43,056 nucleotides of DNA from UBA1424 sp041669225 (GTDB taxonomy: Bacteria > Bacillota_I > Bacilli_A > RFN20 > CAG-826), in contig JBAYBO010000002.1 of the NCBI GenBank assembly GCA_041669225.1, positions 1-43,056 on the forward strand, read 5' to 3'. The notes beneath the pieces are model-generated. The model had not been told where the DNA came from. It did no database searches and worked only from the letters and a program-made list of their open reading frames with translations. The position numbers were made by a program, and so were the translations under genes. Numbering within the stretch: position 1 is the stretch's first letter; each line of letters opens with the position of its first letter. Shown here in pieces: positions 26,836 through 33,605 of the stretch.

Positions 26836-26922
26836 TAAAAAATGCCGATGCCATCGCAACTTTTTGAATATTGTGAATAGTTTTCCACCGCTGGTAAAAC
26901 TAAACTTTTGCGATGCAATCGG
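26836..26922 (-). other. Strong intergenic hairpin with T-tract between dnaB and pfkA
   Basis: Plus-strand CCGATGCCATCGCAA (26845-26859) pairs with TTGCGATGCAATCGG (26908-26922) at 13 of 15 positions. Inside it AGTTTTCCA (26879-26887) pairs with TGGTAAAACT (26892-26901) around a CCGC loop, with one bulged base. On the minus strand the outer stem is followed after two bases by six T, as in an intrinsic terminator, yet no annotated gene reads into it from that side. It may end an unannotated small RNA from about 26925-27056 or control dnaB. Not a family I recognise. The rest of the 273-bp gap holds only the dnaB and pfkA promoters. Confidence 0.6.
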
Positions 26923-27021
26923 AGTTTGCAGCCAAGACGTCTAGAAATAAATGATTTTTTCCACAAATTTATGTAATCGTTTTCAAGGAGATTTATTCCA
27001 CACTTTATATGTGTTTTCATA

Positions 27022-27027
27022 TATAAT
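27022..27027 (+). promoter_or_regulatory. -10 box for pfkA-glk
   Basis: TATAAT, 29 bp before the pfkA ATG, with AGAGGTGAT as ribosome-binding site downstream. I cannot name a good -35 hexamer. Confidence 0.5.
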
Positions 27028-27056
27028 GAATAAGAAGTAATAGAGGTGATTTTATT

Positions 27057-28022
27057 ATGGTTAAACGTATTGGCGTCTTAACGTCTGGAGGCGATGCCCC
27101 AGGCATGAATGCCGCAGTTCGAGCTATCGTCCGTTCCGGTTTGAAAAACGGTTTTGAAATGTTTGTTGTGTATGAAGGTTATAAAGGTTTAATTGAAGGC
27201 AATATTGAAAAGGTTGATCGCAACTTTGTCAGCGACATCATCAATCGTGGTGGCACGATATTAAAAAGCGCTCGTTCACGAGAATTTAAGGAAGAGGCCG
27301 CTCGCCTAATCGGCGTTGAGCAACTCAAAGATTTCGGTATCGACACCTTAATCGTTATTGGCGGAGACGGAACCTACATGGGGGCAAAAAAACTTTCGGA
27401 ACTAGGCATTAACTGTGTTGGTATTCCCGGTACGATTGATAATGATTTAGCCTCAAGTGATTTCACAATTGGCTTCGATACGGCTTTAAATACTATTTGC
27501 GAATGCGTTGACAAACTTCGTGATACAACCGCTTCACATCAAAGATGCACAATCATTGAAGTGATGGGAAATAAATGCGGAGATTTAGCGCTTTTTTCTG
27601 GCGTCGCCGAAGGCGTGGAGATGATAATTACTCCTGAACATCCATATACCGAAAACGAAATCATGGAGCGAATCAAGTCCCTCGGAACCGGCAAGAAGAA
27701 GCATTCGCTTATAATTGTTAGCGAAAAGGTTTTCCCTAACGTTATCTCATTTGCTGAGAAGGTCAGTCGCGAAACCGGTTTTGAAGCTAGAGCCGAAGTT
27801 TTAGGACGTCTGCAAAGAGGCGGATCACCATCGGCTTATGATCGTATCTTGGCGACAAGAATGGGTGTTTATGCGATTGAAATATTAGCAAAAGGCATTC
27901 GCAATGTTTGCATTGGCATTTCAAACGGAAAAATCGTCCATTACACTTTTGATGAAGCTTTTGCTTTACCACGTAAAAATCAGGACGATTTACATCGTTT
28001 AATTAGCATGGTCAATAGATAA
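27057..28022 (+). CDS. pfkA: ATP-dependent 6-phosphofructokinase
   Basis: PfkA phosphorylates fructose-6-phosphate to fructose-1,6-bisphosphate, the committed step of glycolysis. The 321-residue length is that of the bacterial ATP-type enzyme. Visible motifs: GVLTSGGDAPGMNAAVRA (6-23), GGDGTYMGA (about 102-110; ATP/Mg), GIPGTIDNDL with the catalytic Asp (about 122-131), MGNKCGDLA (about 171-179), and the substrate-binding EVLGRLQRGGSPSAYDR (about 246-262). The Gly after GGDG (GGDGT) fits ATP rather than pyrophosphate use. It is followed five bases later by a glucokinase gene, so the operon would carry glucose to fructose-1,6-bisphosphate apart from the isomerase. Confidence 0.98.
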   Translation: MVKRIGVLTSGGDAPGMNAAVRAIVRSGLKNGFEMFVVYEGYKGLIEGNIEKVDRNFVSDIINRGGTILKSARSREFKEEAARLIGVEQLKDFGIDTLIVIGGDGTYMGAKKLSELGINCVGIPGTIDNDLASSDFTIGFDTALNTICECVDKLRDTTASHQRCTIIEVMGNKCGDLALFSGVAEGVEMIITPEHPYTENEIMERIKSLGTGKKKHSLIIVSEKVFPNVISFAEKVSRETGFEARAEVLGRLQRGGSPSAYDRILATRMGVYAIEILAKGIRNVCIGISNGKIVHYTFDEAFALPRKNQDDLHRLISMVNR

Positions 28023-28026
28023 AATA

Positions 28027-28878
28027 ATGGACGAACAAAGACTAATTATCAGCGCCGACATCGGTGGAACCAATTCGCGCTTTGCGCTCGTCAATGAAGA
28101 CTTCGAAATCGTCAGGAGCGTCTCTCGGCGCACCATTCTCTATAAAAAAGATGAATTTGTTACATCGATTATCGGAGCAATTAAGGATTTAGGTGGCACT
28201 TTCAAGGACATTGTTGGCCTTTCACTTGGAATCCCTGGTCCAATTAAAGGCGATGGCTATATTATTGATTTGCCTAACATCCACATCAAAGATATTCCTT
28301 TAGGTGATATTTTGCGAAAAGAATTTGGCTTGCCAGTCTTTATACGAAACGATGCCGAAATGGCTTGTTTTGCCGAAGCCGCTTTAGGAAGCGGAAAAAA
28401 TTATAGCCGTGTCTTTTTTATCACGATATCAACTGGATTGGGCGGCGCATTGGTCGTTGATAAGAGTTTCAAAGAAACGCCAATCGAAATCGGTCATACC
28501 CCTTATTTATATAAGGGCGAATACAAATTCTATGAGTATTTCGCTAGCGGCACGGGTTTAACGAATTTAGCCAAAATGTACGATTTGGAAATACGAAATA
28601 GTCTTCATTTTTTTGAATTAGTCGTTGCCAAAGATAAAAAGGCTTTAATCGTTTACAAAGAATGGCTGTTTATTCTTAGCGATTTTTTAAACTATATAAA
28701 AATAAATTTTCATCCCGATATTATTACAATTACGGGCGGTGTGTTTAACTCCAAAGACGTCTTTTGGAAAGATTTGACCAAACGCCATATCGATAAAAAT
28801 CTTCAAGAGTGTTATTTCTTTCAAAATGCCGGCACGATTGGTGCGGCAAGTTATGGCTTTGCCATGTTAAATAATTGA
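28027..28878 (+). CDS. glk: ROK-family sugar kinase, probable glucokinase
   Basis: The 283-residue protein has ROK/ASKHA kinase features: phosphate loop SADIGGTNSRFALV (9-22), GIPGPIKGDG (about 75-84), the catalytic Asp in IRNDAEMACFAEA (about 108-120), STGLGGALVVD (about 139-149), and ITGGVFNS near 240. After EIGHTP the family usually has a zinc motif CxCGxxGCxE; here the segment is shortened to YLYKGEYKFYEYFASGTG with no Cys, so the structural zinc is missing. Pairing with pfkA supports a glucose-phosphorylating role, but another hexose or N-acetylmannosamine cannot be excluded. There is no clear ribosome site, so translation is probably coupled to pfkA. It ends with TGA, which overlaps the thrS promoter -35. 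Confidence 0.82.
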   Translation: MDEQRLIISADIGGTNSRFALVNEDFEIVRSVSRRTILYKKDEFVTSIIGAIKDLGGTFKDIVGLSLGIPGPIKGDGYIIDLPNIHIKDIPLGDILRKEFGLPVFIRNDAEMACFAEAALGSGKNYSRVFFITISTGLGGALVVDKSFKETPIEIGHTPYLYKGEYKFYEYFASGTGLTNLAKMYDLEIRNSLHFFELVVAKDKKALIVYKEWLFILSDFLNYIKINFHPDIITITGGVFNSKDVFWKDLTKRHIDKNLQECYFFQNAGTIGAASYGFAMLNN

Positions 28879-28903
28879 CTTAATTTCCATTAGTTAATAT
28901 ACT
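28875..28903 (+). promoter_or_regulatory. Promoter of thrS
   Basis: TTGACT (28875-28880), exactly 17 bp, TATACT (28898-28903). The -35 overlaps the glk stop codon. Confidence 0.82.
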
Positions 28904-28907
28904 TGTA

Positions 28908-29115
28908 TTCGCAATGATGAAGACACGTCGTATTCATCTTTCCAAGTAGAGAAGAAATCATTTGGTGAAAGGTTTCTGGAAAGAGAAGCGAAACCACTTC
29001 TGAGCATCCGATGATAAATTGGACGTGACTCGCGTTAAGAGAATCAAGTGCATATCGAAGATATGAATTAGGGTGGTACCACGTGAAAGCGTCCTTAAGA
29101 TGGGCGTTTTTTATT
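28908..29115 (+). promoter_or_regulatory. T-box riboswitch leader of thrS (Thr specifier)
   Basis: The leader has the canonical T-box sequence AGGGTGGTACCACG (29070-29083). Upstream, GAAACCACTTCTGAG places ACC (Thr) at 28993-28995 in the specifier position, the same layout as the pheS leader. The TGGT bulge suits a tRNA with A73. An intrinsic terminator follows (29086-29113). Uncharged tRNA-Thr should allow readthrough into thrS. Confidence 0.94.
29086..29113 (+). terminator. Terminator of the thrS T-box
   Basis: AAGCGTCC pairs with GGGCGTTT (8 bp with two G-U pairs) around TTAAGAT, followed by a T-rich tract. It competes with the T-box antiterminator. Confidence 0.85.
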
Positions 29116-29133
29116 TAAAAAGGAGAAAGATTT

Positions 29134-31035
29134 ATGAAATTAATTCTTCCAAGCGGCGACAATCTTGTCGTTGAAGATGGCCAAACGGGCTATGATGCAG
29201 CCAGCAAAATTAGTATTAGCTTAGCCAAAAAAGCGCTTGCTTATCGTTTAAATGGCAAACTTTTCGATTTGCATGCTCGTATTGCAAATGATGGTCATTT
29301 TGAAGTTGTTTTAGAAAGCGATAAAGAAGCCTTTGAATTATTAAATCATTCAACTTCGCACCTTTTGGCACACGCCATCATGCGTCTATACCCTCAGGCC
29401 CACATCGGCTTTGGACCAAGTATTGATGAAGGCTTTTATTACGACATTGATTTTCCGAGCGCAATCACTGACTCAGATTTAATTACGATTGAAAATGAAA
29501 TGCGAAAAATCGCTAAAGAAAATCATCGGATAATTCGACGCGATGTTTCTTATCAAGAAGCGCTAAAACTGTTTGAGAATAATCCTTATAAAATTGAACT
29601 CATCAAAGAAATAGGCCAAGACATTTCAATTTATGATCAAGGTGACTTTTTTGATTTATGTATGGGTCCTCATCTTCCAAATACGAGTTTTATTCGCCAT
29701 TTCAAATTAATTAGTCTTGCCGGTGCTTATTGGCGAGGAAATTCCGATAATAAGCAGTTAACAAGAATTTATGGGACTTCCTTCTTTAAGAAAGAAGAAC
29801 TTGAAAGTCATCTCCTTATTCTTGAAGAGCGCAAAAAGCGCGACCACCGCCGCTTAGGAAAAGAGTTAGGACTCTTCATGGTTTCCGAATATGGTCCCGG
29901 ATTTCCGTTTTGGCTTCCCAACGGCATGATTTTAAGAAACGAACTTGAGAACTTCTGGTATAAAAAACACGAACAAGAAGGATATGTTTTCATCAAAACT
30001 CCAATTATGCTTTCTAAAGAGCTTTGGATCACGAGCGGTCACTATGAGAACTATCGCGAAAATATGTATTTCAGTCAAATAGACGACCGTGAATTTGCCA
30101 TTAAACCAATGAACTGTCCGGGTGGCCTTTTGGTATATAAGTACGAATTACATTCCTACAAGGATCTCCCTCTTCGCGTTGGAGAACTCGGATTAGTCCA
30201 CCGCCATGAAGCTAGCGGAGCGCTTTCAGGTTTATTTAGAGTCCGAACCTTTACCCAAGATGATGCTCATATTTATTGTCGTGAAGATCAATCAGTTGAT
30301 GAAGTCGTAAAAATGTTAAAACTCTTTGATGAAGTCTATTCAATCTTTGGACTCAGTTACCATATCGAATTAAGCACTCGACCAGAAAAGAAGTATATTG
30401 GTTCAATTGAAAATTGGAATCGCTCTGAAAAGGCCTTAGCTGAAGCGTGCAAAGCGATTGGTCGCGACTATATCGTCAATGAAGGAGACGGTGCTTTCTA
30501 CGGACCAAAACTTGATTTCAAGCTCAAAGATTCGATGGGCCGCATTTGGCAATGCGGAACGATTCAATTTGATATGAATCTTCCTGAACGCTTTGATATT
30601 TCTTATATTGATTCTCGCGGTGAAAAAGTACGTCCGATCATGCTCCACCGCGCCTTATTTGGCAGTCTCGAACGTTTTATTGGCATTTTAATCGAACATT
30701 ACGGAGGTGCTTTCCCGACCTGGCTTGCACCAGTACAGGTTAATCTAATTCCAGTCAATAATGCCCTCCATTCCGCTCATGCTCATGAGGTAGCGGTTTC
30801 TTTAAGGAATCATGGTATTAGGGTCAGCGTTGATGACTCTGAAGAAAAAGTCGGTTTCCGCTTACGCAATTCACAAGTTAAAAAAATTCCTTACACCGTC
30901 GTTATTGGCGATAATGAATTACGCGATAAAACCCTCACTTATCGTCTCTTTGGTCAGGAAAAACAAGTCACGATTTCACAAGCTGATTTCAGTCGCCTTA
31001 TCATTGATGAGATTGAGTCTAAACGCCATTATTAA
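29134..31035 (+). CDS. thrS: Threonine--tRNA ligase
   Basis: ThrRS charges tRNA-Thr and edits mischarged Ser-tRNA. The 633-residue protein has the expected domains: TGS (about 1-60), the N2 editing domain with HSTSHLLAHAI (His-rich site, about 71-81) and the later CMGPHLPNT motif, then the class II catalytic core with FSQIDDREFAIKPMNCPGG, motif 2 RVGELGLVHRHEASGAL and motif 3 near RPIMLHRALFGSLERF, and a C-terminal anticodon-binding domain starting around VQVNLIPVNN. AAGGAG precedes the ATG. It is controlled by a Thr T-box. Position between the dnaBI/polA area and infC matches Bacillus. Confidence 0.98.
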   Translation: MKLILPSGDNLVVEDGQTGYDAASKISISLAKKALAYRLNGKLFDLHARIANDGHFEVVLESDKEAFELLNHSTSHLLAHAIMRLYPQAHIGFGPSIDEGFYYDIDFPSAITDSDLITIENEMRKIAKENHRIIRRDVSYQEALKLFENNPYKIELIKEIGQDISIYDQGDFFDLCMGPHLPNTSFIRHFKLISLAGAYWRGNSDNKQLTRIYGTSFFKKEELESHLLILEERKKRDHRRLGKELGLFMVSEYGPGFPFWLPNGMILRNELENFWYKKHEQEGYVFIKTPIMLSKELWITSGHYENYRENMYFSQIDDREFAIKPMNCPGGLLVYKYELHSYKDLPLRVGELGLVHRHEASGALSGLFRVRTFTQDDAHIYCREDQSVDEVVKMLKLFDEVYSIFGLSYHIELSTRPEKKYIGSIENWNRSEKALAEACKAIGRDYIVNEGDGAFYGPKLDFKLKDSMGRIWQCGTIQFDMNLPERFDISYIDSRGEKVRPIMLHRALFGSLERFIGILIEHYGGAFPTWLAPVQVNLIPVNNALHSAHAHEVAVSLRNHGIRVSVDDSEEKVGFRLRNSQVKKIPYTVVIGDNELRDKTLTYRLFGQEKQVTISQADFSRLIIDEIESKRHY

Positions 31036-31041
31036 TAATGC

Positions 31042-31070
31042 TTGACACCTTTGCTTTGCAATGTTAAACT
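31042..31070 (+). promoter_or_regulatory. Promoter of infC-rpmI-rplT
   Basis: A perfect TTGACA (31042-31047), 17 bp, then TAAACT (31065-31070, four of six consensus bases). It begins seven bases after the thrS stop. Confidence 0.75.
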
Positions 31071-31076
31071 TACCGG

Positions 31077-31198
31077 CGTAGATTAAAAACGTAGAAAGAA
31101 GATGCGCCTGCTTCTCACCAGATTAACAACGTTAATTGGTATATGCTACAAAAACGAAAGTTTTGAAATAACGGGCGCTCCAAAGCGTCCGTTTTATT
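31077..31198 (+). promoter_or_regulatory. Structured leader of infC-rpmI-rplT (L20-type autoregulation candidate)
   Basis: The 120-base leader contains AGAAG...CTTCT, a 10-bp hairpin ACCA-g-ATTAAC/GTTAATTGGT (31117-31140), and CTAC (31147-31150) that can pair with either of two upstream GTAG copies, then a terminator. Firmicutes infC operons are commonly controlled by L20 binding such a leader with premature termination. I recognise the arrangement, not a specific Rfam consensus. Confidence 0.65.
31170..31198 (+). terminator. Leader terminator before infC
   Basis: AACGGGCGCT and AGCGTCCGTT form a 10-bp stem (one G-U) with a four-base CCAA loop, followed by TTATTT. It lies inside the transcript, upstream of the infC ribosome site, so it acts as an attenuator. 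Confidence 0.85.
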
Positions 31199-31225
31199 TA
31201 CAATAAACAAAGGAGTTGATCGACC

Positions 31226-31780
31226 ATAGCTAAATTACCAATGAACCCTGGACAAAGACGTCCGGAGGTAAACCACGACCTCGTCAATGAACGTATTCGC
31301 TTTTCCGAAGTACTCGTCATTGGTCCTGAAGGTGAGTCTCTTGGCAAAATGAGTTCAAGAGCCGCCAACGACATGGCCAGCCGCTACGAACTTGACTTAC
31401 TCTGTGTTGCACCAAGCGCAAATCCGCCGGTATGTAAGATACTTAATTACGGAAAATACCGCTTTGAGGCGCAAAAAAGAGCCAAGGAAAGTCGGAAGAA
31501 TCAAAAGATTATTGAAATCAAGGAAGTACAACTAACACCACAAATCGGTGTTCATGATTTGATGGTCAAAGTTAAAGGTGCCATTGGCTTTTTACAAGAT
31601 GGCAACAAAGTTAAAGTTGGTGTCCGCTTCCGCGGCCGTCAACTAGCTCATCCCGAAGTTGGAAAAGAAGTCCTTGATCGGTTCATTGAACTGGTTCAAG
31701 AATATGCTACTGTCGAAAAAGAAGGAGAACTCGAAGGTCGTTGGATGAATGCGATTCTCGCTTCGAAAATCAAAAAATAG
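31226..31780 (+). CDS. infC: Translation initiation factor IF-3 (probable AUA start)
   Basis: IF-3 binds the 30S subunit, prevents 50S joining and checks the start codon. The N-domain has LVNERIRFSEVLVIGPEGESLG and the C-domain has RRKNQKIIEIKEVQLTP-like sequence and VKVGVRFRGRQLAHPE. The first in-frame ATG (31241) lies 25 bases from the AGGAG site (31211-31215), too far for initiation; ATA at 31226 is in frame, ten bases from it, and the codon before the preceding ones is a TGA in frame at 31217. I therefore place the start at ATA, giving 184 residues. Rare AUU/AUC/AUA starts are the classic basis of infC autoregulation. rpmI follows eleven bases after the stop. Confidence 0.9.
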   Translation: MAKLPMNPGQRRPEVNHDLVNERIRFSEVLVIGPEGESLGKMSSRAANDMASRYELDLLCVAPSANPPVCKILNYGKYRFEAQKRAKESRKNQKIIEIKEVQLTPQIGVHDLMVKVKGAIGFLQDGNKVKVGVRFRGRQLAHPEVGKEVLDRFIELVQEYATVEKEGELEGRWMNAILASKIKK

Positions 31781-31791
31781 GAGAAAACAAC

Positions 31792-31986
31792 ATGCCAAAA
31801 ATGAAGAGCAAAAGAGCTTTAATGAAACGCATTAAAGTGACTGGCAGCGGCAAGGTGAAACGGCATTCGGCTTATACTTCACACTTAGCCCCACGTAAAT
31901 CAACCAAACAAAAGCGCCACTTGAGAAAGGCGAAGCTTGTGTCGAATAGCGACTACAAACGCATTAAATTTCTCATCATCAAATAG
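31792..31986 (+). CDS. rpmI: 50S ribosomal protein L35
   Basis: L35 is a small basic protein of the large subunit. The 64-residue product begins MPKMKSKRALMKRIKVTGSG and has the usual HLAPRKSTKQKRHLRKA segment. I chose the ATG at 31792, which has AGGAGAAAACAAC before it; a longer in-frame ATG within infC would add 17 non-homologous residues. The family usually ends near DxxRIKxxLP; here the end is YKRIKFLIIK. Confidence 0.96.
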   Translation: MPKMKSKRALMKRIKVTGSGKVKRHSAYTSHLAPRKSTKQKRHLRKAKLVSNSDYKRIKFLIIK

Positions 31987-31998
31987 GAGGTGCCCTGA

Positions 31999-32358
31999 AT
32001 GGCAAGAGTAAAAGGTGGCACCGTCACACGTGCTAGACGTAAAAAAGTATTAAAAAGAGCAAAGGGTTACTTCGGAAGTAAGCATCTGCTTTTCAAAACG
32101 GCCAAAGAACAAGTCATGCATTCGTTGATGTATGCCTATATCGATCGCCGGAAAATTAAAAGAGATTATCGCAAACTTTGGATCAAACGGATTAACGCCG
32201 CTTGTAGATTATGCGACATCTCATATTCGCGTTTCATTAATGGTTTATCACTTGCAAATGTCGAGATTAACCGCAAGATGCTTTCCGAACTAGCAATTAA
32301 TGATTTTGATGCCTTCAAACAACTTGTTGAGTTGAGCAAAAAAGCTAGCGCAAAGTAA
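31999..32358 (+). CDS. rplT: 50S ribosomal protein L20
   Basis: L20 is an early-assembly protein of the large subunit and, in Firmicutes and E. coli, the translational or transcriptional repressor of this operon. The 119-residue product begins MARVKGGTVTRARRKKVLKRAKGYFGSKH-like (first 12 residues shown fit the family), with the central RDYRKLWIKRINAACR and the C-terminal NRKMLSELAINDFDAF. It has a strong AGGAGG site, twelve bases after rpmI. A bidirectional terminator follows. Confidence 0.98.
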   Translation: MARVKGGTVTRARRKKVLKRAKGYFGSKHLLFKTAKEQVMHSLMYAYIDRRKIKRDYRKLWIKRINAACRLCDISYSRFINGLSLANVEINRKMLSELAINDFDAFKQLVELSKKASAK

Positions 32359-32372
32359 TTAACAAAAAGTTT

Positions 32373-32400
32373 AAAAAGGCTACAAATATGTAGTCTTTTT
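32373..32400. terminator. Bidirectional terminator between rplT and thiI
   Basis: AAAAAGGCTAC pairs with GTAGTCTTTTT (one G-U) around AAATAT. A-run and T-run flank the stem, so it can serve both convergent genes. Confidence 0.88.
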
Positions 32401-32426
32401 ATATTGTCGATTTGAAGCAAAAATGT

Positions 32427-33605
32427 CTATAATTCTTCGCTATTTGCAGATATAATGATTGATTCTGTCGAATTTATCGCTTCAACTATCAATCCTTCGA
32501 AATCAAATTGATTTTCTAACCATAAAGTAGATTTATAATTAGGTTTCGTTCGCGGATTTTGTGGGCGAAATATTGTGCAACAATCTTCATAAGGCCGAAT
32601 CGAAATCTCATATGTTTTGATTTGCTTGGCAATTCGAATTATATCGTTTTTATCATAAGTTACAAGAGGGCGAATAACTGGCATATTTGTCACTTCATTT
32701 ATAACGCGCATTGAGCGGAGCGTCTGACTTGCGACTTGGCCAATCGATTCGCCATTGGCAATCGCCTGGCACTTTCTAATATTAGCGATATCAGTACTAA
32801 TTCGATACATCATCCGCCGCATGACTGTAATGGCATAGCTTTCATCAACGTGATCATAAATCGCTTCCTGAAGTTTCGTAAATGGTACGACATGAAGGCG
32901 AATGCTTTCCTGATAATGGGCAAGTAATTTTAACAAGTCATTAATCTTATCGATAACCCCACCACTTGTGTATGGAGGCGAGGCAAAATGAATGCATTCA
33001 AGCGAAACGCCCCGTTTCATTAAAAGATATGCCGCAACAGGAGAATCAATTCCCCCAGACATCATCATCAATATTTTCCCGGCAATTCCCAGTGGATAGC
33101 CGCCTGCCCCTTTAAAGGTTTCTAAAAACAAATAGGCACCTTCCTGCCGCACTTCAATTCCAATTGTTAATTCAGGTTTTTTTACATCGACTTTTAGTTT
33201 TGTGTTAGAAAGAATCTCTTTAGCGACGATGCGATTTATTTCATCGCTAATAATAGAAAAGGTCTTATCGCTTCTTTTTGAGCGCACTTTAAAAGTTGAA
33301 GCTTCTTCATTAACTACCATTTCTAAAGCACACTTTTTAATTTGCTCGATATCTTTCTCGATTTTGCTCACTAACGTAAGTGAGTTGATTCCGCTTACTT
33401 CCTGAAGTTCTTTTATTATCAAATACGGATCATAATCCGCGACGAGAACATAAATATGATCAAATCTCGTTTCGAGTTTAACTTCAGAAAAATTCTCGGT
33501 CAATTTCTTGCGAATGTTAACCGCGAGAAGTTTGACAAAATCCATCTTATTTCGACCTTTGGTCGATAGTTCGCCGTAGCGAACCATTATTCGATCATAA
33601 ATCAT
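32427..33605 (-). CDS. thiI: tRNA 4-thiouridine synthase ThiI
   Basis: ThiI adenylates U8 of tRNA and replaces its oxygen with sulfur; in some organisms it also serves thiazole synthesis. The 392-residue protein has an N-terminal ferredoxin-like region, a THUMP domain (about 60-165), and the PP-loop ATP pyrophosphatase domain with MMSGGIDSPVAAYLL (SGGIDS 183-188) and, near residue 340, RPYEDCCTIF with the catalytic Cys. It lacks the C-terminal rhodanese domain found in E. coli, so it should take sulfur directly from the dedicated desulfurase encoded just upstream. Its ATG overlaps the TGA of that gene. Confidence 0.96.
   Translation of the reverse strand: MIYDRIMVRYGELSTKGRNKMDFVKLLAVNIRKKLTENFSEVKLETRFDHIYVLVADYDPYLIIKELQEVSGINSLTLVSKIEKDIEQIKKCALEMVVNEEASTFKVRSKRSDKTFSIISDEINRIVAKEILSNTKLKVDVKKPELTIGIEVRQEGAYLFLETFKGAGGYPLGIAGKILMMMSGGIDSPVAAYLLMKRGVSLECIHFASPPYTSGGVIDKINDLLKLLAHYQESIRLHVVPFTKLQEAIYDHVDESYAITVMRRMMYRISTDIANIRKCQAIANGESIGQVASQTLRSMRVINEVTNMPVIRPLVTYDKNDIIRIAKQIKTYEISIRPYEDCCTIFRPQNPRTKPNYKSTLWLENQFDFEGLIVEAINSTESIIISANSEEL

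Noticed and set aside
26921..26945. SRP RNA-like string GCAGCCAAG
   Set aside because: The conserved apical GGAAGCAG loop and its stem are absent; the match is short and likely chance.
26880..27003. DnaA-box-like TTCCAC motifs near dnaB
   Set aside because: None matches TTATNCACA fully and spacing is irregular; there is no AT-rich unwinding region or dnaA/dnaN neighbour to suggest an origin.
26808..27020. 70-codon ORF on the minus strand between dnaB and pfkA
   Set aside because: No ribosome site, no recognisable protein features, and it overlaps the strong hairpin and the promoters of both flanking genes.
31741..31791. Longer start for rpmI inside infC
   Set aside because: It would add 17 residues not seen in L35; the ATG at 31792 has its own ribosome site.
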